From Streptococcus sanguinis SK1 = NCTC 7863 (GTDB lineage: Bacteria; Bacillota; Bacilli; Lactobacillales; Streptococcaceae): a stretch of DNA of 64,000 nucleotides. The notes under the pieces were generated by a model, which saw only the letters and a list, made by a program, of their open reading frames with translations, did not search any database and was not told the DNA's origin. The stretch covers positions 499,981 through 563,980 of the forward strand of contig NZ_GL878507.1 of NCBI RefSeq assembly GCF_000194945.1, read 5' to 3'. Positions 36,518-45,564 of this stretch are shown in pieces. The first letter of the stretch is position 1. Every line of letters starts with the position of its first letter. The position numbers were made by a program, and so were the translations under genes.

Positions 36518-37376
36518 CTCTATAAAAGATATGTGCGGACAACATAGAAGTGAAGCGCAAATGCTGAGGTTGATTTCACAGACTGCTAAAACTTTACAAG
36601 TCGAGGCTGTCGCCATGTCTGGTTCACGGACAAATCCAAAAGCGCCAAAAGACGAGTTTCAAGACTATGATGTTGTTTATGTCATGGACGATTTAGATAA
36701 TCTGACGAGGGATCTTTCTTGGTTGGACCAGTTTGGCAAACGTCTGATTGAACAGTATAATGTACTTGGACACCGTCGTCTCTATCTCATGCTTTTTGAA
36801 GATGGCAATCGGATAGATTTGACCCTCTGCCCAAAAGAGCACATGCAAGAGTGGGTGGATAGTGAGGCTGGGTTCACCGTTTTAGAAGATCCTAAGGGTT
36901 TGTTTGAACCTTATCTACCTAGTCCTCAGCGCTTTTGGACAAGTCCAGCTAGTACGATAGATTTTGAAAAAACTTGTAATGAATTTTGGTGGGTATCAGC
37001 CTACGTGGTCAAAGGGATTTGTCGTAAGCAAGTTCTCTACGCGACGGATCATCTCTACGGCATTTGTCAACAAGAACTCTTGAAGGTCTTAGCTTGGCAA
37101 GTAGCAGCAGATAAGGGAACAGTTGATGTTGGCAAGAACTACAAGTACCTCTTTCAGTATTTGCCTGCCGAGAAAGAGAAAAATTTCTCAAAACTGCTTG
37201 CCTTTTCTGATCAGAAAAAACTCATCAAGTCTCTCTTGGCTACCATGGACTTTTTCCACAAAGAAGCACAAGCTTTCTCTCTCAAAACTGGCTTCCACTA
37301 TGACAAAGCAACTGCAGAGAAAATGATTGAGTATGCTGAGGAGAGACTTGAAACAAATGAAATATTTACAAAATAA
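36507..37376 (+). CDS. Aminoglycoside 6-adenylyltransferase-like nucleotidyltransferase
   Basis: 289 residues from the ATG at 36507 (GGAGCAAG upstream), overlapping the end of the membrane-protein gene; the frame extends further upstream but without a good start. The nucleotidyltransferase motif GSRTNPKAPKDEFQDYDVVY (about 35-54) supplies the G-S and D-x-D metal residues, and IDLTL gives the third acidic residue. The length and the motif NRIDLTLCPKEH match the AadE/Ant(6) family, which adenylylates streptomycin. Chromosomal relatives often have no proven resistance role, so substrate is uncertain. Confidence 0.85.
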   Translation: MKNNSIKDMCGQHRSEAQMLRLISQTAKTLQVEAVAMSGSRTNPKAPKDEFQDYDVVYVMDDLDNLTRDLSWLDQFGKRLIEQYNVLGHRRLYLMLFEDGNRIDLTLCPKEHMQEWVDSEAGFTVLEDPKGLFEPYLPSPQRFWTSPASTIDFEKTCNEFWWVSAYVVKGICRKQVLYATDHLYGICQQELLKVLAWQVAADKGTVDVGKNYKYLFQYLPAEKEKNFSKLLAFSDQKKLIKSLLATMDFFHKEAQAFSLKTGFHYDKATAEKMIEYAEERLETNEIFTK

Positions 37377-38091
37377 TAAGATAGCTAAATTTTTACTGAT
37401 TAGTTTTCTCATTTCTTGGGGATTTGGTTGGGGATTGCTCGCTTTTCTGACGCAAATGAGCCTCTTAAGTCTAACAAGTCCGCTGGGGGTTTTTCTCCAT
37501 CTGCTAGGAGGTTTCGGTCCAACCATTGCAACCATTTCTTGTTTGCCTCAAAAATCAATTAAAAGCATAGTCTCTTTTATCTTAGGGGACTCAAAGAAAT
37601 ATATTTTGTTATTTCTTATACTAATTTTCGTGCAGACGGGTGTTATTGCTGTCTCGTCTAAGGAGATTAATCCAGCTTTTCCACTAGGAAATTTGTTTGT
37701 TGTTTTTTTGAGTGCAGTCTGTGTTTATGGTGGCGAAGAAGAATTGGGATGGCGAGGCATCTTGCAACCAACTTTGGAAACTAGATTCTCCTTTTGGATT
37801 TCCGGTTTGATAACAGGTTGTATTTGGGCAGTATGGCATGTACCTTTATGGTTTGTGATTGGAAGCTCTCAAAGTAGGATGCCTTTTATATTATTCAGTC
37901 TATTCGCAATTTATCTCAGCATTCTTCTAGCGGCTGTTTTCAAAAAGACTAAGTCGGTCCTCTTTTGCGCCATTTTTCACGGTCTAATTAATACCCTACT
38001 TAGCTTATTTGTTATTAAAATTAATCTTTTATTCATTCTAGGATTAGTAGGATTGCTCTTCTTTTCTCACTACCTACAAAGAAACAGTTAA
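37357..38091 (+). CDS. CPBP-family intramembrane metalloprotease (Abi/CAAX type)
   Basis: 244 residues, about seven or eight membrane helices. The glutamate motif EEELGWRG (about 126-133) corresponds to EExxxR, followed by the conserved His in WAVWHVPLW and a third motif FHGLINTLLS. Bacterial members include bacteriocin self-immunity proteins and the abortive-infection (Abi) group. The ATG at 37357 overlaps the nucleotidyltransferase end by 20 bases, making a coupled trio with the two upstream genes. Substrate unknown. Confidence 0.85.
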   Translation: MKYLQNNKIAKFLLISFLISWGFGWGLLAFLTQMSLLSLTSPLGVFLHLLGGFGPTIATISCLPQKSIKSIVSFILGDSKKYILLFLILIFVQTGVIAVSSKEINPAFPLGNLFVVFLSAVCVYGGEEELGWRGILQPTLETRFSFWISGLITGCIWAVWHVPLWFVIGSSQSRMPFILFSLFAIYLSILLAAVFKKTKSVLFCAIFHGLINTLLSLFVIKINLLFILGLVGLLFFSHYLQRNS

Positions 38092-38143
38092 ATTTATAAA
38101 ATATAGATTTACTTTGCAACTAAACATTAAAAAGAGAATTATT

Positions 38144-40594
38144 ATGTCTAACATTCAAAATATGTCCCTTGAGGACATCATGGGAGAGCGCTTTGGTCGC
38201 TACTCCAAATACATTATTCAGGAGCGGGCCTTGCCGGACATTCGCGATGGCTTGAAGCCTGTTCAGCGCCGTATTCTTTATTCGATGAACAAGGACGGCA
38301 ACACCTTTGACAAGGGCTACCGCAAGTCAGCCAAGTCTGTCGGGAATATCATGGGGAATTTCCATCCCCACGGTGACAGCTCCATCTACGATGCCATGGT
38401 TCGTATGTCTCAGGACTGGAAAAACCGTGAGATTCTCGTTGAGATGCACGGGAACAATGGTTCCATGGATGGTGATCCACCGGCGGCTATGCGTTATACT
38501 GAGGCGCGGCTGTCTGAGATGGCTGGCTATCTTTTGCAGGATATCGAGAAAGATACCGTTCCTTTTGCTTGGAACTTCGACGATACCGAGAAGGAGCCAA
38601 CTGTTCTGCCGGCAGCCTTTCCTAATCTTTTGGTCAATGGAGCAACTGGGATTTCTGCTGGTTATGCGACTGATATTCCACCTCATAATCTAGCTGAAGT
38701 TATTGACGCGGTTATCTATATGATTGATCATCCGTCTGCCAAGGTGGGCAAACTCATGGAGTTTCTGCCTGGTCCAGACTTCCCGACAGGAGCCATTGTC
38801 CAAGGCCGTGATGAGATCAAGAAAGCCTATGAGACTGGTAAAGGTCGCGTCGTGGTGCGTTCCAGAACTGAGATTGAAAAGCTGAAGGGCGGAAAAGAGC
38901 AAATCGTCATCACCGAGATTCCTTACGAGATTAATAAGGCGGTCTTGGTCAAGAAGATAGACGATGTACGGGTCAATAATAAGGTGGCTGGCATTGCTGA
39001 GGTACGGGACGAATCCGATCGGGACGGTCTTCGCATTGCTATCGAGCTCAAGAAAGACGCCAATACCGAGCTGATTCTCAACTATCTTTTCAAGTATACT
39101 GATTTGCAAGTTAATTATAACTTCAATATGGTGGCGATTGACAATTTCACACCTCGTTTGGTGGGGATTGTGCCAATCTTGACCAGTTATATTGCCCACC
39201 GCAAGGAGATTATTCTGGCACGCAGCCGTTTTGACAAGGCTAAGGCTGAGAAACGACTGCATATCGTGGAAGGACTGATTCGGGTTATTTCCATCTTGGA
39301 CGAAGTGATTGCCCTGATTCGTGCTTCAGAAAACAAAGCAGATGCCAAGGAAAATCTTAAGGTCAGCTATGATTTCACTGAGGAGCAGGCTGAGGCTATT
39401 GTCACTCTCCAACTCTACCGTTTGACCAATACAGACGTAGTGGTTCTGGAAGAGGAAGAAGCAGAGCTGCGTGAGAAGATTGCGATGCTGGCTGCCATTA
39501 TCGGCGATGAGCGCACCATGTATAACCTCATGAAGCGAGAGCTCCGCGACGTCAAGAAGAAGTTTGGCAATCCTCGTCTCAGTGAGCTGCAGGATACGGC
39601 AAACGCTATTGAGATTGATACGGCTAGTCTGATTGTTGAGGAAGAGACCTATGTCAGCGTGACACGTTCTGGCTATATCAAGCGGACCAGTCCGCGTTCT
39701 TTCTCTGCTTCAACCCTAGAGGAGATGGGCAAGCGTGACGATGACCGACTGATTTTCGTCAGCCCAGCCAAGACGACCCAGCATTTATTGATTTTCACCA
39801 GCCTGGGAAATGTTATTTATCGGCCTGTTCATGAGCTGTCAGACATCCGCTGGAAAGAAATCGGAGAACACCTCAGCCAGACCATCAGCAACTTTGATAC
39901 CAAAGAAGAAGTGATCTACACGGAATTGCTGGACAGTTTTGAGGAGGGCACTTACTTTGCAGCGACCAAACTGGGACAAATCAAGCGTGTAGAGCGCAAG
40001 GAATTCAGTCCTTGGCGGACCTACAAGTCTAAGTCACTTAAGTTCGCTAAACTGAAAAATGAAGACGATCAGGTTATTGCTCTGGCGCCGATTAAGCTGG
40101 ATGATGTTATGCTCGTGACCAAGAATGGCTATGCTCTTCGCTTCAATATTGAAGAAGTACCAGTCATCGGAGCTAAGGCGGCTGGAGTTAAGGCTATCAA
40201 CCTCAAGAAAGACGATGTTCTAGCGGCTGCCTTTATTGCCAATACAGACTCTCTTTACCTCCTGACTCAGCGCGGCTCGATTAAGCGTATGGCCGTCGCA
40301 GATATTCCTGTTACCAGTCGGGCAAATCGCGGTCTCCAAGTTCTGAGAGAGCTTAAGACCAAGCCGCACCGTGTCTTTGCGGCTGGACCAGTCTTTGGCG
40401 AAGCAGTGGACTTTGACCTCTTCACAACAGAAGCAGAAGCCAGTGAGGAGCAGATTTTGCAGGTACTTTCTAATAAAGGAACGGCCTATGAGATCAATCT
40501 AGCCGACCTCAGCTTGTCTGAGAGAACTAGCAACGGCAGCTTCATTTCTGATACTATTTCAGACGAAGAAGTCTTCTCAGCTTATATCAAGTAA
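38144..40594 (+). CDS. parC: DNA topoisomerase IV subunit A
   Basis: 816 residues from the ATG at 38144 (MSNIQNMSLEDIM); ten upstream codons lack support. The winged-helix DNA-cleavage domain has RALPDIRDGLKPVQRRIL and [17 protein letters not shown]. The quinolone-determining Ser and Asp (S79 and D83 in pneumococcal numbering) are wild type, and the catalytic Tyr is in AAMRYTEARLSEMA. The C-terminal beta-pinwheel follows. Only a weak SD (AAAGAGA) is present. The parE partner lies upstream beyond the accessory block. Confidence 0.97.
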   Translation: MSNIQNMSLEDIMGERFGRYSKYIIQERALPDIRDGLKPVQRRILYSMNKDGNTFDKGYRKSAKSVGNIMGNFHPHGDSSIYDAMVRMSQDWKNREILVEMHGNNGSMDGDPPAAMRYTEARLSEMAGYLLQDIEKDTVPFAWNFDDTEKEPTVLPAAFPNLLVNGATGISAGYATDIPPHNLAEVIDAVIYMIDHPSAKVGKLMEFLPGPDFPTGAIVQGRDEIKKAYETGKGRVVVRSRTEIEKLKGGKEQIVITEIPYEINKAVLVKKIDDVRVNNKVAGIAEVRDESDRDGLRIAIELKKDANTELILNYLFKYTDLQVNYNFNMVAIDNFTPRLVGIVPILTSYIAHRKEIILARSRFDKAKAEKRLHIVEGLIRVISILDEVIALIRASENKADAKENLKVSYDFTEEQAEAIVTLQLYRLTNTDVVVLEEEEAELREKIAMLAAIIGDERTMYNLMKRELRDVKKKFGNPRLSELQDTANAIEIDTASLIVEEETYVSVTRSGYIKRTSPRSFSASTLEEMGKRDDDRLIFVSPAKTTQHLLIFTSLGNVIYRPVHELSDIRWKEIGEHLSQTISNFDTKEEVIYTELLDSFEEGTYFAATKLGQIKRVERKEFSPWRTYKSKSLKFAKLKNEDDQVIALAPIKLDDVMLVTKNGYALRFNIEEVPVIGAKAAGVKAINLKKDDVLAAAFIANTDSLYLLTQRGSIKRMAVADIPVTSRANRGLQVLRELKTKPHRVFAAGPVFGEAVDFDLFTTEAEASEEQILQVLSNKGTAYEINLADLSLSERTSNGSFISDTISDEEVFSAYIK

Positions 40595-40599
40595 TCATA

Positions 40600-40627
40600 A
40601 AACCAGTTCGCGAGAGCTGGTTTTTTT
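40600..40627 (+). terminator. Terminator of parC
   Basis: AAACCAG and CTGGTTT form a stem around TTCGCGAGAG, followed by T residues. Confidence 0.75.
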
Positions 40628-40670
40628 CAATTTCTAAAATTTTGATAGCAGGAAAAAGTCTGAATAACAA

Positions 40671-40685
40671 AATTTTCTGAAAATT
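40671..40685. promoter_or_regulatory. Perfect CodY box upstream of ilvE
   Basis: AATTTTCTGAAAATT matches the CodY consensus AATTTTCWGAAAATT at all 15 positions. It lies 11 bp upstream of the -35 box. CodY represses branched-chain amino acid genes when isoleucine, leucine or valine are plentiful, which fits the ilvE gene downstream. Confidence 0.85.
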
Positions 40686-40696
40686 GAAAATAATAC

Positions 40697-40724
40697 TTGA
40701 AAATATCTTAAAAAGGTGTAAAAT
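40697..40724 (+). promoter_or_regulatory. Promoter of ilvE
   Basis: TTGAAA (40697-40702) and TAAAAT (40719-40724) have a 16-base spacer, just downstream of the CodY box. Confidence 0.55.
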
Positions 40725-40768
40725 AGGGAGTATCTAAAAATGAAGTTTGGAAGAAGAGGAGAAAGACA

Positions 40769-41788
40769 ATGACTGTAAATCTTGACTGGGAAAATCTAGG
40801 ATTCTCATATATGAAACTGCCTTATCGCTACATAGCATACTATCGCAACGGCCAGTGGGAAGAAGGAACGTTAACAGAGGACGCTACGCTCCATATCTCT
40901 GAGTCGTCTCCTAGCCTTCACTACGGCCAGCAGGCTTTTGAGGGGCTTAAGGCTTATCGAACTAAGGATGACAGTATTCAGCTTTTCCGTCCAGATAAAA
41001 ATGCGGAACGTTTACAGCAGACAGCTGATCGCTTGCTCATGCCGCAAGTTCCTACAGAAATGTTTGTGGATGCAGTTAAGCAGGTTGTCCGAGCTAATGA
41101 AGAATATGTGCCACCTTATGGAACGGGCGGAACTCTTTATATTCGTCCGCTCTTGATTGGAGTCGGCGATATTATTGGAGTGAAACCAGCTGAAGAATAC
41201 ATTTTTACGATCTTTGTAATGCCGGTCGGCAATTACTTCAAAGGCGGTCTGACTCCGACTAACTTCATTGTGTCAGATGACTATGATCGCGCGGCACCGC
41301 ACGGAACAGGTGCAGCAAAAGTGGGAGGCAATTATGCTGCTAGCTTATTACCAGGAAAGATTGCCAAGGATAAGCATTTTTCAGATGTGATTTATCTGGA
41401 TCCAGCAACCCATACCAAGATTGAAGAAGTAGGTTCTGCCAACTTCTTTGGTATCACCAAGGATAATGAGTTTGTGACACCGCTTAGTCCGTCTATCTTG
41501 CCATCTATTACCAAGTACTCTTTGCTTTATCTGGCAGAGCATAGACTAGGGCTCAAACCAGTCGAAGGAGATGTTCCACTGGCAGACTTGGGTAAATTCA
41601 CTGAAGCTGGCGCTTGTGGAACAGCTGCAGTCATCTCTCCTATCGGTGGTATCCAGCACGGCAATGATTTCCATGTCTTTTATAGCGAGACGGAAGTTGG
41701 TCCAGTCACTCGCAAGCTATATGACGAATTAACTGGTATTCAATTCGGCGATGTTGAAGCGCCAGAAGGTTGGATTGTAAAAGTATAA
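40769..41788 (+). CDS. ilvE: Branched-chain amino acid aminotransferase
   Basis: 339 residues, fold-type IV PLP enzyme. Signatures are SSPSLHYGQQAFEGLKAYR, RPLLIGVG, the PLP lysine in GAAKVGGNYAAS (about 188-199), and the C-terminal EAGACGTAAVISPIGG for the phosphate and carboxylate. It transaminates Leu, Ile and Val with 2-oxoglutarate. SD GAGGAGA. A perfect CodY site upstream predicts repression in amino-acid-rich medium. Confidence 0.97.
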   Translation: MTVNLDWENLGFSYMKLPYRYIAYYRNGQWEEGTLTEDATLHISESSPSLHYGQQAFEGLKAYRTKDDSIQLFRPDKNAERLQQTADRLLMPQVPTEMFVDAVKQVVRANEEYVPPYGTGGTLYIRPLLIGVGDIIGVKPAEEYIFTIFVMPVGNYFKGGLTPTNFIVSDDYDRAAPHGTGAAKVGGNYAASLLPGKIAKDKHFSDVIYLDPATHTKIEEVGSANFFGITKDNEFVTPLSPSILPSITKYSLLYLAEHRLGLKPVEGDVPLADLGKFTEAGACGTAAVISPIGGIQHGNDFHVFYSETEVGPVTRKLYDELTGIQFGDVEAPEGWIVKV

Positions 41789-41792
41789 TCTA

Positions 41793-41818
41793 AAAACTGT
41801 CCTTGATTGGGCAGTTTT
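41793..41818 (+). terminator. Terminator of ilvE
   Basis: AAAACTG and CAGTTTT pair around TCCTTGATTGGG, just after the ilvE stop. Confidence 0.65.
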
Positions 41819-41892
41819 CTGTGATTCTAGCCTAAGATAGCTTGCGTACTCAGCTATTTTCGTGTACAATAGAAATTTGAAAGAGGTAAGTT

Positions 41893-42123
41893 ATGAGTAA
41901 AAAAGATAAAAAAATTGAAATTCAAATCACAGACAGCAAAGTGAAGGTCGGAGCAGACCAATTTGACGGTTATAGTCTTGCTATTGGCAAGAAGGTTATC
42001 GGAGAGATTGCCGAACTAGATGGCCAGTTTGCAATTATCAAAAATGGAAATGCTGAAAGTTTTTATAAAAAACTTGAAAGAGCTGTGGAAACTTTGATTG
42101 AAACCTATAATTTAAGCAAATAG
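41893..42123 (+). CDS. DUF2969 protein
   Basis: 76 residues, the usual size of the streptococcal DUF2969 family. A lysine-rich start (MSKKDKKIEIQI) leads to VKVGADQFDGYSLAIGKKVIGE and a helical C-terminus (FYKKLERAVETLIETYNL). SD AAAGAGG. Small, cytoplasmic, highly conserved in streptococci, with no known activity. It lies alone between ilvE and the tRNA-Tyr promoter. Confidence 0.85.
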   Translation: MSKKDKKIEIQITDSKVKVGADQFDGYSLAIGKKVIGEIAELDGQFAIIKNGNAESFYKKLERAVETLIETYNLSK

Positions 42124-42126
42124 GGC

Positions 42127-42155
42127 TTGCATTTTCATTGTATCAATGTTATAAT
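42127..42155 (+). promoter_or_regulatory. Promoter of the tRNA-Tyr/tRNA-Gln unit
   Basis: TTGCAT (42127-42132) and TATAAT (42150-42155) have a 17-base spacer. The start point would be about 10 bases before tRNA-Tyr. Confidence 0.75.
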
Positions 42156-42172
42156 AGATAGCGTTGATTGTC

Positions 42173-42253
42173 GGAGAGATAGCGAAGAGGCTAAACGCGG
42201 CGGACTGTAAATCCGCTCCTTCGGGTTCGGGGGTTCGAATCCCTCTCTCTCCA
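42173..42253 (+). tRNA. tRNA-Tyr (anticodon GTA)
   Basis: Class II tRNA with a long variable arm. Acceptor GGAGAGA/TCTCTCC with discriminator A; anticodon stem GCGGA/TCCGC with loop CTGTAAA giving GTA; variable stem around CTCCTTCGGG; T loop TTCGAAT. Confidence 0.96.
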
Positions 42254-42266
42254 TTCTTTGTATTAA

Positions 42267-42338
42267 TGGGGTATAGCCAAGCGGTAAGGCAAGGGACTTT
42301 GACTCCCTCATGCGTTGGTTCGAATCCAGCTACCCCAG
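42267..42338 (+). tRNA. tRNA-Gln (anticodon TTG)
   Basis: Acceptor TGGGGTA/TACCCCA with discriminator G; anticodon stem AGGGA/TCCCT with loop CTTTGAC giving TTG; T arm GTTGG/CCAGC with loop TTCGAAT. It is 13 bp after tRNA-Tyr, in the same transcript. Confidence 0.95.
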
Positions 42339-42501
42339 TTCTTAGGTAATAGATCTGATAAAATAATAAAATGTCTTCTGGTGTTTTATTTCTTTATAGG
42401 ATGGAAATCGTTAACGATAGATCATTGTCATTTGCGGGTGCTTAGGAAAATAAATAAGTAGTATGTCAAGCGAAAGCTTGATTGTTGGAGGATTTTTTTA
42501 G

Positions 42502-43704
42502 ATGAATGAATTTGAAGATTTGCTAAACAGTGTTAGCCAAGTTGAGCCAGGTGACGTCGTTACTGCCGAAGTATTGACTGTTGACGCTAACCAAGCTAAT
42601 GTTGCAATCGCTGGAACTGGTGTTGAAGGTGTTTTGACTCTTCGTGAGTTGACAAACGACCGAGACGCTGATATCAACGACCTTGTAAAACCAGGTGAAA
42701 CACTTGAATTGCTTGTTCTTCGTCAAGTAGTGGGTAAAGATACAGACACAGTAACTTACCTGGTATCTAAAAAACGTTTGGAAGCTCGCAAAGCTTGGGA
42801 CAAATTGGTTGGTCGTGAAGAAGAAGTTGTCACTGTTAAGGGCACTCGTGCTGTTAAAGGTGGACTTTCAGTTGAGTTTGAAGGACTCCGTGGATTTATT
42901 CCTGCTTCAATGCTTGATACTCGTTTCGTTCGTAACACTGAGCGTTTTGTAGGTCAAGAGTTTGATGCTAAGATTAAAGAAGTAGATCCAAAAGAAAACC
43001 GCTTCATCCTTTCACGTCGTGAAGTTGTAGAAGCTGAAGCTGCAGCAGCACGTGCTGAAGTCTTTGGTAAATTGAATGTTGGTGATATTGTAACTGGTAA
43101 AGTTGCTCGCATCACTAGCTTCGGTGCTTTCATCGATCTTGGCGGAGTTGACGGATTGGTTCACTTGACTGAATTGTCACATGAGCGCAACGTATCACCT
43201 AAGTCTGTTGTATCAGTTGGCGATGAAATCGAAGTGAAAGTTCTTGACCTGAACGAAGAAGAAGGACGCGTATCCCTCTCTCTTAAAGCAACAACACCTG
43301 GACCATGGGATGGCGTTGAGCAAAAACTTGCTGCAGGTGATGTGATTGAAGGAACTGTAAAACGTTTGACTGATTTCGGTGCTTTCGTTGAAGTATTGCC
43401 AGGTATCGATGGATTGGTTCATATCTCACAAATTTCACACAAACGTGTTGAAAGCCCTAAAGATGCCCTTAAAGTTGGTCAAGAAGTAACTGTTAAGGTT
43501 CTTGAAGTGAATGCTGCTGATGAGCGTGTATCACTTTCTATCAAGGCTCTGGAAGAACGTCCAGCTCAAGAAGAAGGACAAAAAGATGAGAAACGTCAAT
43601 CACGTCCTCGTCGTCCAAAACGTCAAGAAAAACGTGACTTTGAACTTCCAGAAACTCAAACTGGATTCTCAATGGCTGATTTGTTTGGCGATATTGAATT
43701 GTAA
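42502..43704 (+). CDS. rpsA: 30S ribosomal protein S1
   Basis: 400 residues, the four-S1-domain form of Gram-positives. Domains lie at about 16-85, 103-170, 188-257 and 275-344. The third and fourth have the classic [26 protein letters not shown] and [20 protein letters not shown] runs. A basic tail ([14 protein letters not shown]) and [12 protein letters not shown] close the protein. It helps mRNA bind the ribosome. SD TTGGAGG. Codon use is strongly biased, as expected for high expression. Its own terminator is at 43713. Confidence 0.95.
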   Translation: MNEFEDLLNSVSQVEPGDVVTAEVLTVDANQANVAIAGTGVEGVLTLRELTNDRDADINDLVKPGETLELLVLRQVVGKDTDTVTYLVSKKRLEARKAWDKLVGREEEVVTVKGTRAVKGGLSVEFEGLRGFIPASMLDTRFVRNTERFVGQEFDAKIKEVDPKENRFILSRREVVEAEAAAARAEVFGKLNVGDIVTGKVARITSFGAFIDLGGVDGLVHLTELSHERNVSPKSVVSVGDEIEVKVLDLNEEEGRVSLSLKATTPGPWDGVEQKLAAGDVIEGTVKRLTDFGAFVEVLPGIDGLVHISQISHKRVESPKDALKVGQEVTVKVLEVNAADERVSLSIKALEERPAQEEGQKDEKRQSRPRRPKRQEKRDFELPETQTGFSMADLFGDIEL

Positions 43705-43712
43705 TTAGGTAA

Positions 43713-43741
43713 AAGAAGTTGAGAAATCTCAACTTCTTTTT
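43713..43741 (+). terminator. Terminator of rpsA
   Basis: AAGAAGTTGAGA and TCTCAACTTCTT form a 12-bp stem with an AA loop, followed by TTTTT. Confidence 0.85.
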
Positions 43742-43791
43742 CTGATTTTCACTTGTATTTTCAGAGAAAATCAGTTATAATGAATTAGTTG

Positions 43792-43863
43792 CCACCCTTA
43801 GTGTAATGGATATCACGTAAGATTCCGGTTCTTGAGATGGGAGTTCGATTCTCTCAGGGTGGA
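43792..43863 (+). tRNA. tRNA-Arg (anticodon CCG)
   Basis: Acceptor CCACCCT/AGGGTGG with discriminator A; D arm GTG/CAC; anticodon stem TAAGA/TCTTG with loop TTCCGGT giving CCG; T arm GGGAG/CTCTC with loop TTCGATT. Beginning with C at position 1 is unusual outside tRNA-Pro and the initiator. The preceding G at 43791 has no partner, so the 5' end could be one base earlier. Confidence 0.9.
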
Positions 43864-43920
43864 TGACTTAAAATTGGACTCTTCGGAGTCTTTTTTTTCT
43901 TTCTTGGAGGAACACATGCA

Positions 43921-44337
43921 ATGACAGTAAAATTAATCGCCCATACCTTAATTGAGAAAGACGGGAAGTATTTACTTATCAAGCGCTCTAAAATAAAGCG
44001 TGGCCTCCCTAATGTCTATCCATCTTATTGGGATATTCCCGGTGGGAGTGTAGAAGAGAATGAACTGCCTAGAGAGGCGGCTCTACGTGAGGCTATGGAG
44101 GTGGTTAATCAAAAGATTCGGATTGATAGGATTACCCACGAAGATAGTCAGTTTGATTCTGAAAAAGATACTGTTTTCACACGCTTGGTTTATACGGGTA
44201 GGATTTTTGAAGAGCGTGATATTATATTAGATCCAGAAGAGCATACAGACTTTGCCTGGATTTCTTCTTTGAAAGACCTAGAGGAGCAGCTCATCGTACC
44301 TTATTTGTTTGATATTTTTGCTGACAAATCTATATAA
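43921..44337 (+). CDS. Nudix hydrolase
   Basis: 138 residues. The Nudix box reads GGSVEENELPREAALREAME (about 41-60) and continues VVNQ, so the usual final E-E-x-G is degenerate (AMEVVNQ in place of xxEETG). A typical strand pattern flanks it (LIEKDGKYLLIKRSKI). The substrate is unknown, and the altered box makes activity less certain. SD GGAGGAA; an ATG at 43916 closes after one codon and is not the start. Confidence 0.75.
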   Translation: MTVKLIAHTLIEKDGKYLLIKRSKIKRGLPNVYPSYWDIPGGSVEENELPREAALREAMEVVNQKIRIDRITHEDSQFDSEKDTVFTRLVYTGRIFEERDIILDPEEHTDFAWISSLKDLEEQLIVPYLFDIFADKSI

Positions 44338-44345
44338 AACAACTA

Positions 44346-44379
44346 AAAAACATCCCCTTTTATTAGGAGATGTTTTTTT
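44346..44379. terminator. Bidirectional terminator between Nudix gene and ldh
   Basis: AAAACATCCCC... and ...AGGAGATGTTTTTTT pair across TTTTATT, between the convergent genes. Confidence 0.75.
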
Positions 44380-44383
44380 ATAA

Positions 44384-45421
<1,038 letters not shown>

Positions 45422-45431
45422 CTACCACTTT

Positions 45432-45446
45432 TGACATATTTTGTCA
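45432..45446. repeat. Inverted repeat TGACA-TATTT-TGTCA upstream of ldh
   Basis: Two perfect 5-bp arms lie 62-76 bp upstream of the ldh start, overlapping the probable core promoter (minus-strand TAGAAT near 45421). A regulator operator is possible. It is not a full Rex site. Confidence 0.3.
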
Positions 45447-45469
45447 CGGTCAACTTGTATATCTAGCGA

Positions 45470-45485
45470 TGTAAACGTTTTTACA
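45470..45485. promoter_or_regulatory. cre-like CcpA site between ldh and gyrA
   Basis: TGTAAACGTTTTTACA has perfect 6-bp arms around CGTT and fits the catabolite-responsive element TGWAANCGNTNWCA with one mismatch. It lies about 100 bp upstream of ldh and 80 bp upstream of gyrA. CcpA activation of ldh is well known in lactic acid bacteria, so ldh is the likelier target. Confidence 0.55.
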
Positions 45486-45564
45486 AACGGTTCAAAATAC
45501 TGAAAAATTAAAGAAAATGTGGTATAATAAAGGGTAGTTTAATATGAAAGAAAGGCATTTTTTA

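Noticed and set aside
38200..38420. Quinolone-resistance substitutions in ParC or GyrA
   Set aside because: The key Ser/Asp of ParC and Ser/Glu of GyrA read as wild type.
40630..40768. T-box leader upstream of ilvE
   Set aside because: There is no T-box sequence or terminator/antiterminator pair; a CodY box explains control.
45432..45446. Full Rex operator upstream of ldh
   Set aside because: The dyad is TGACA/TGTCA, not TTGTGA-N6-TCACAA, so it is listed only as an inverted repeat.
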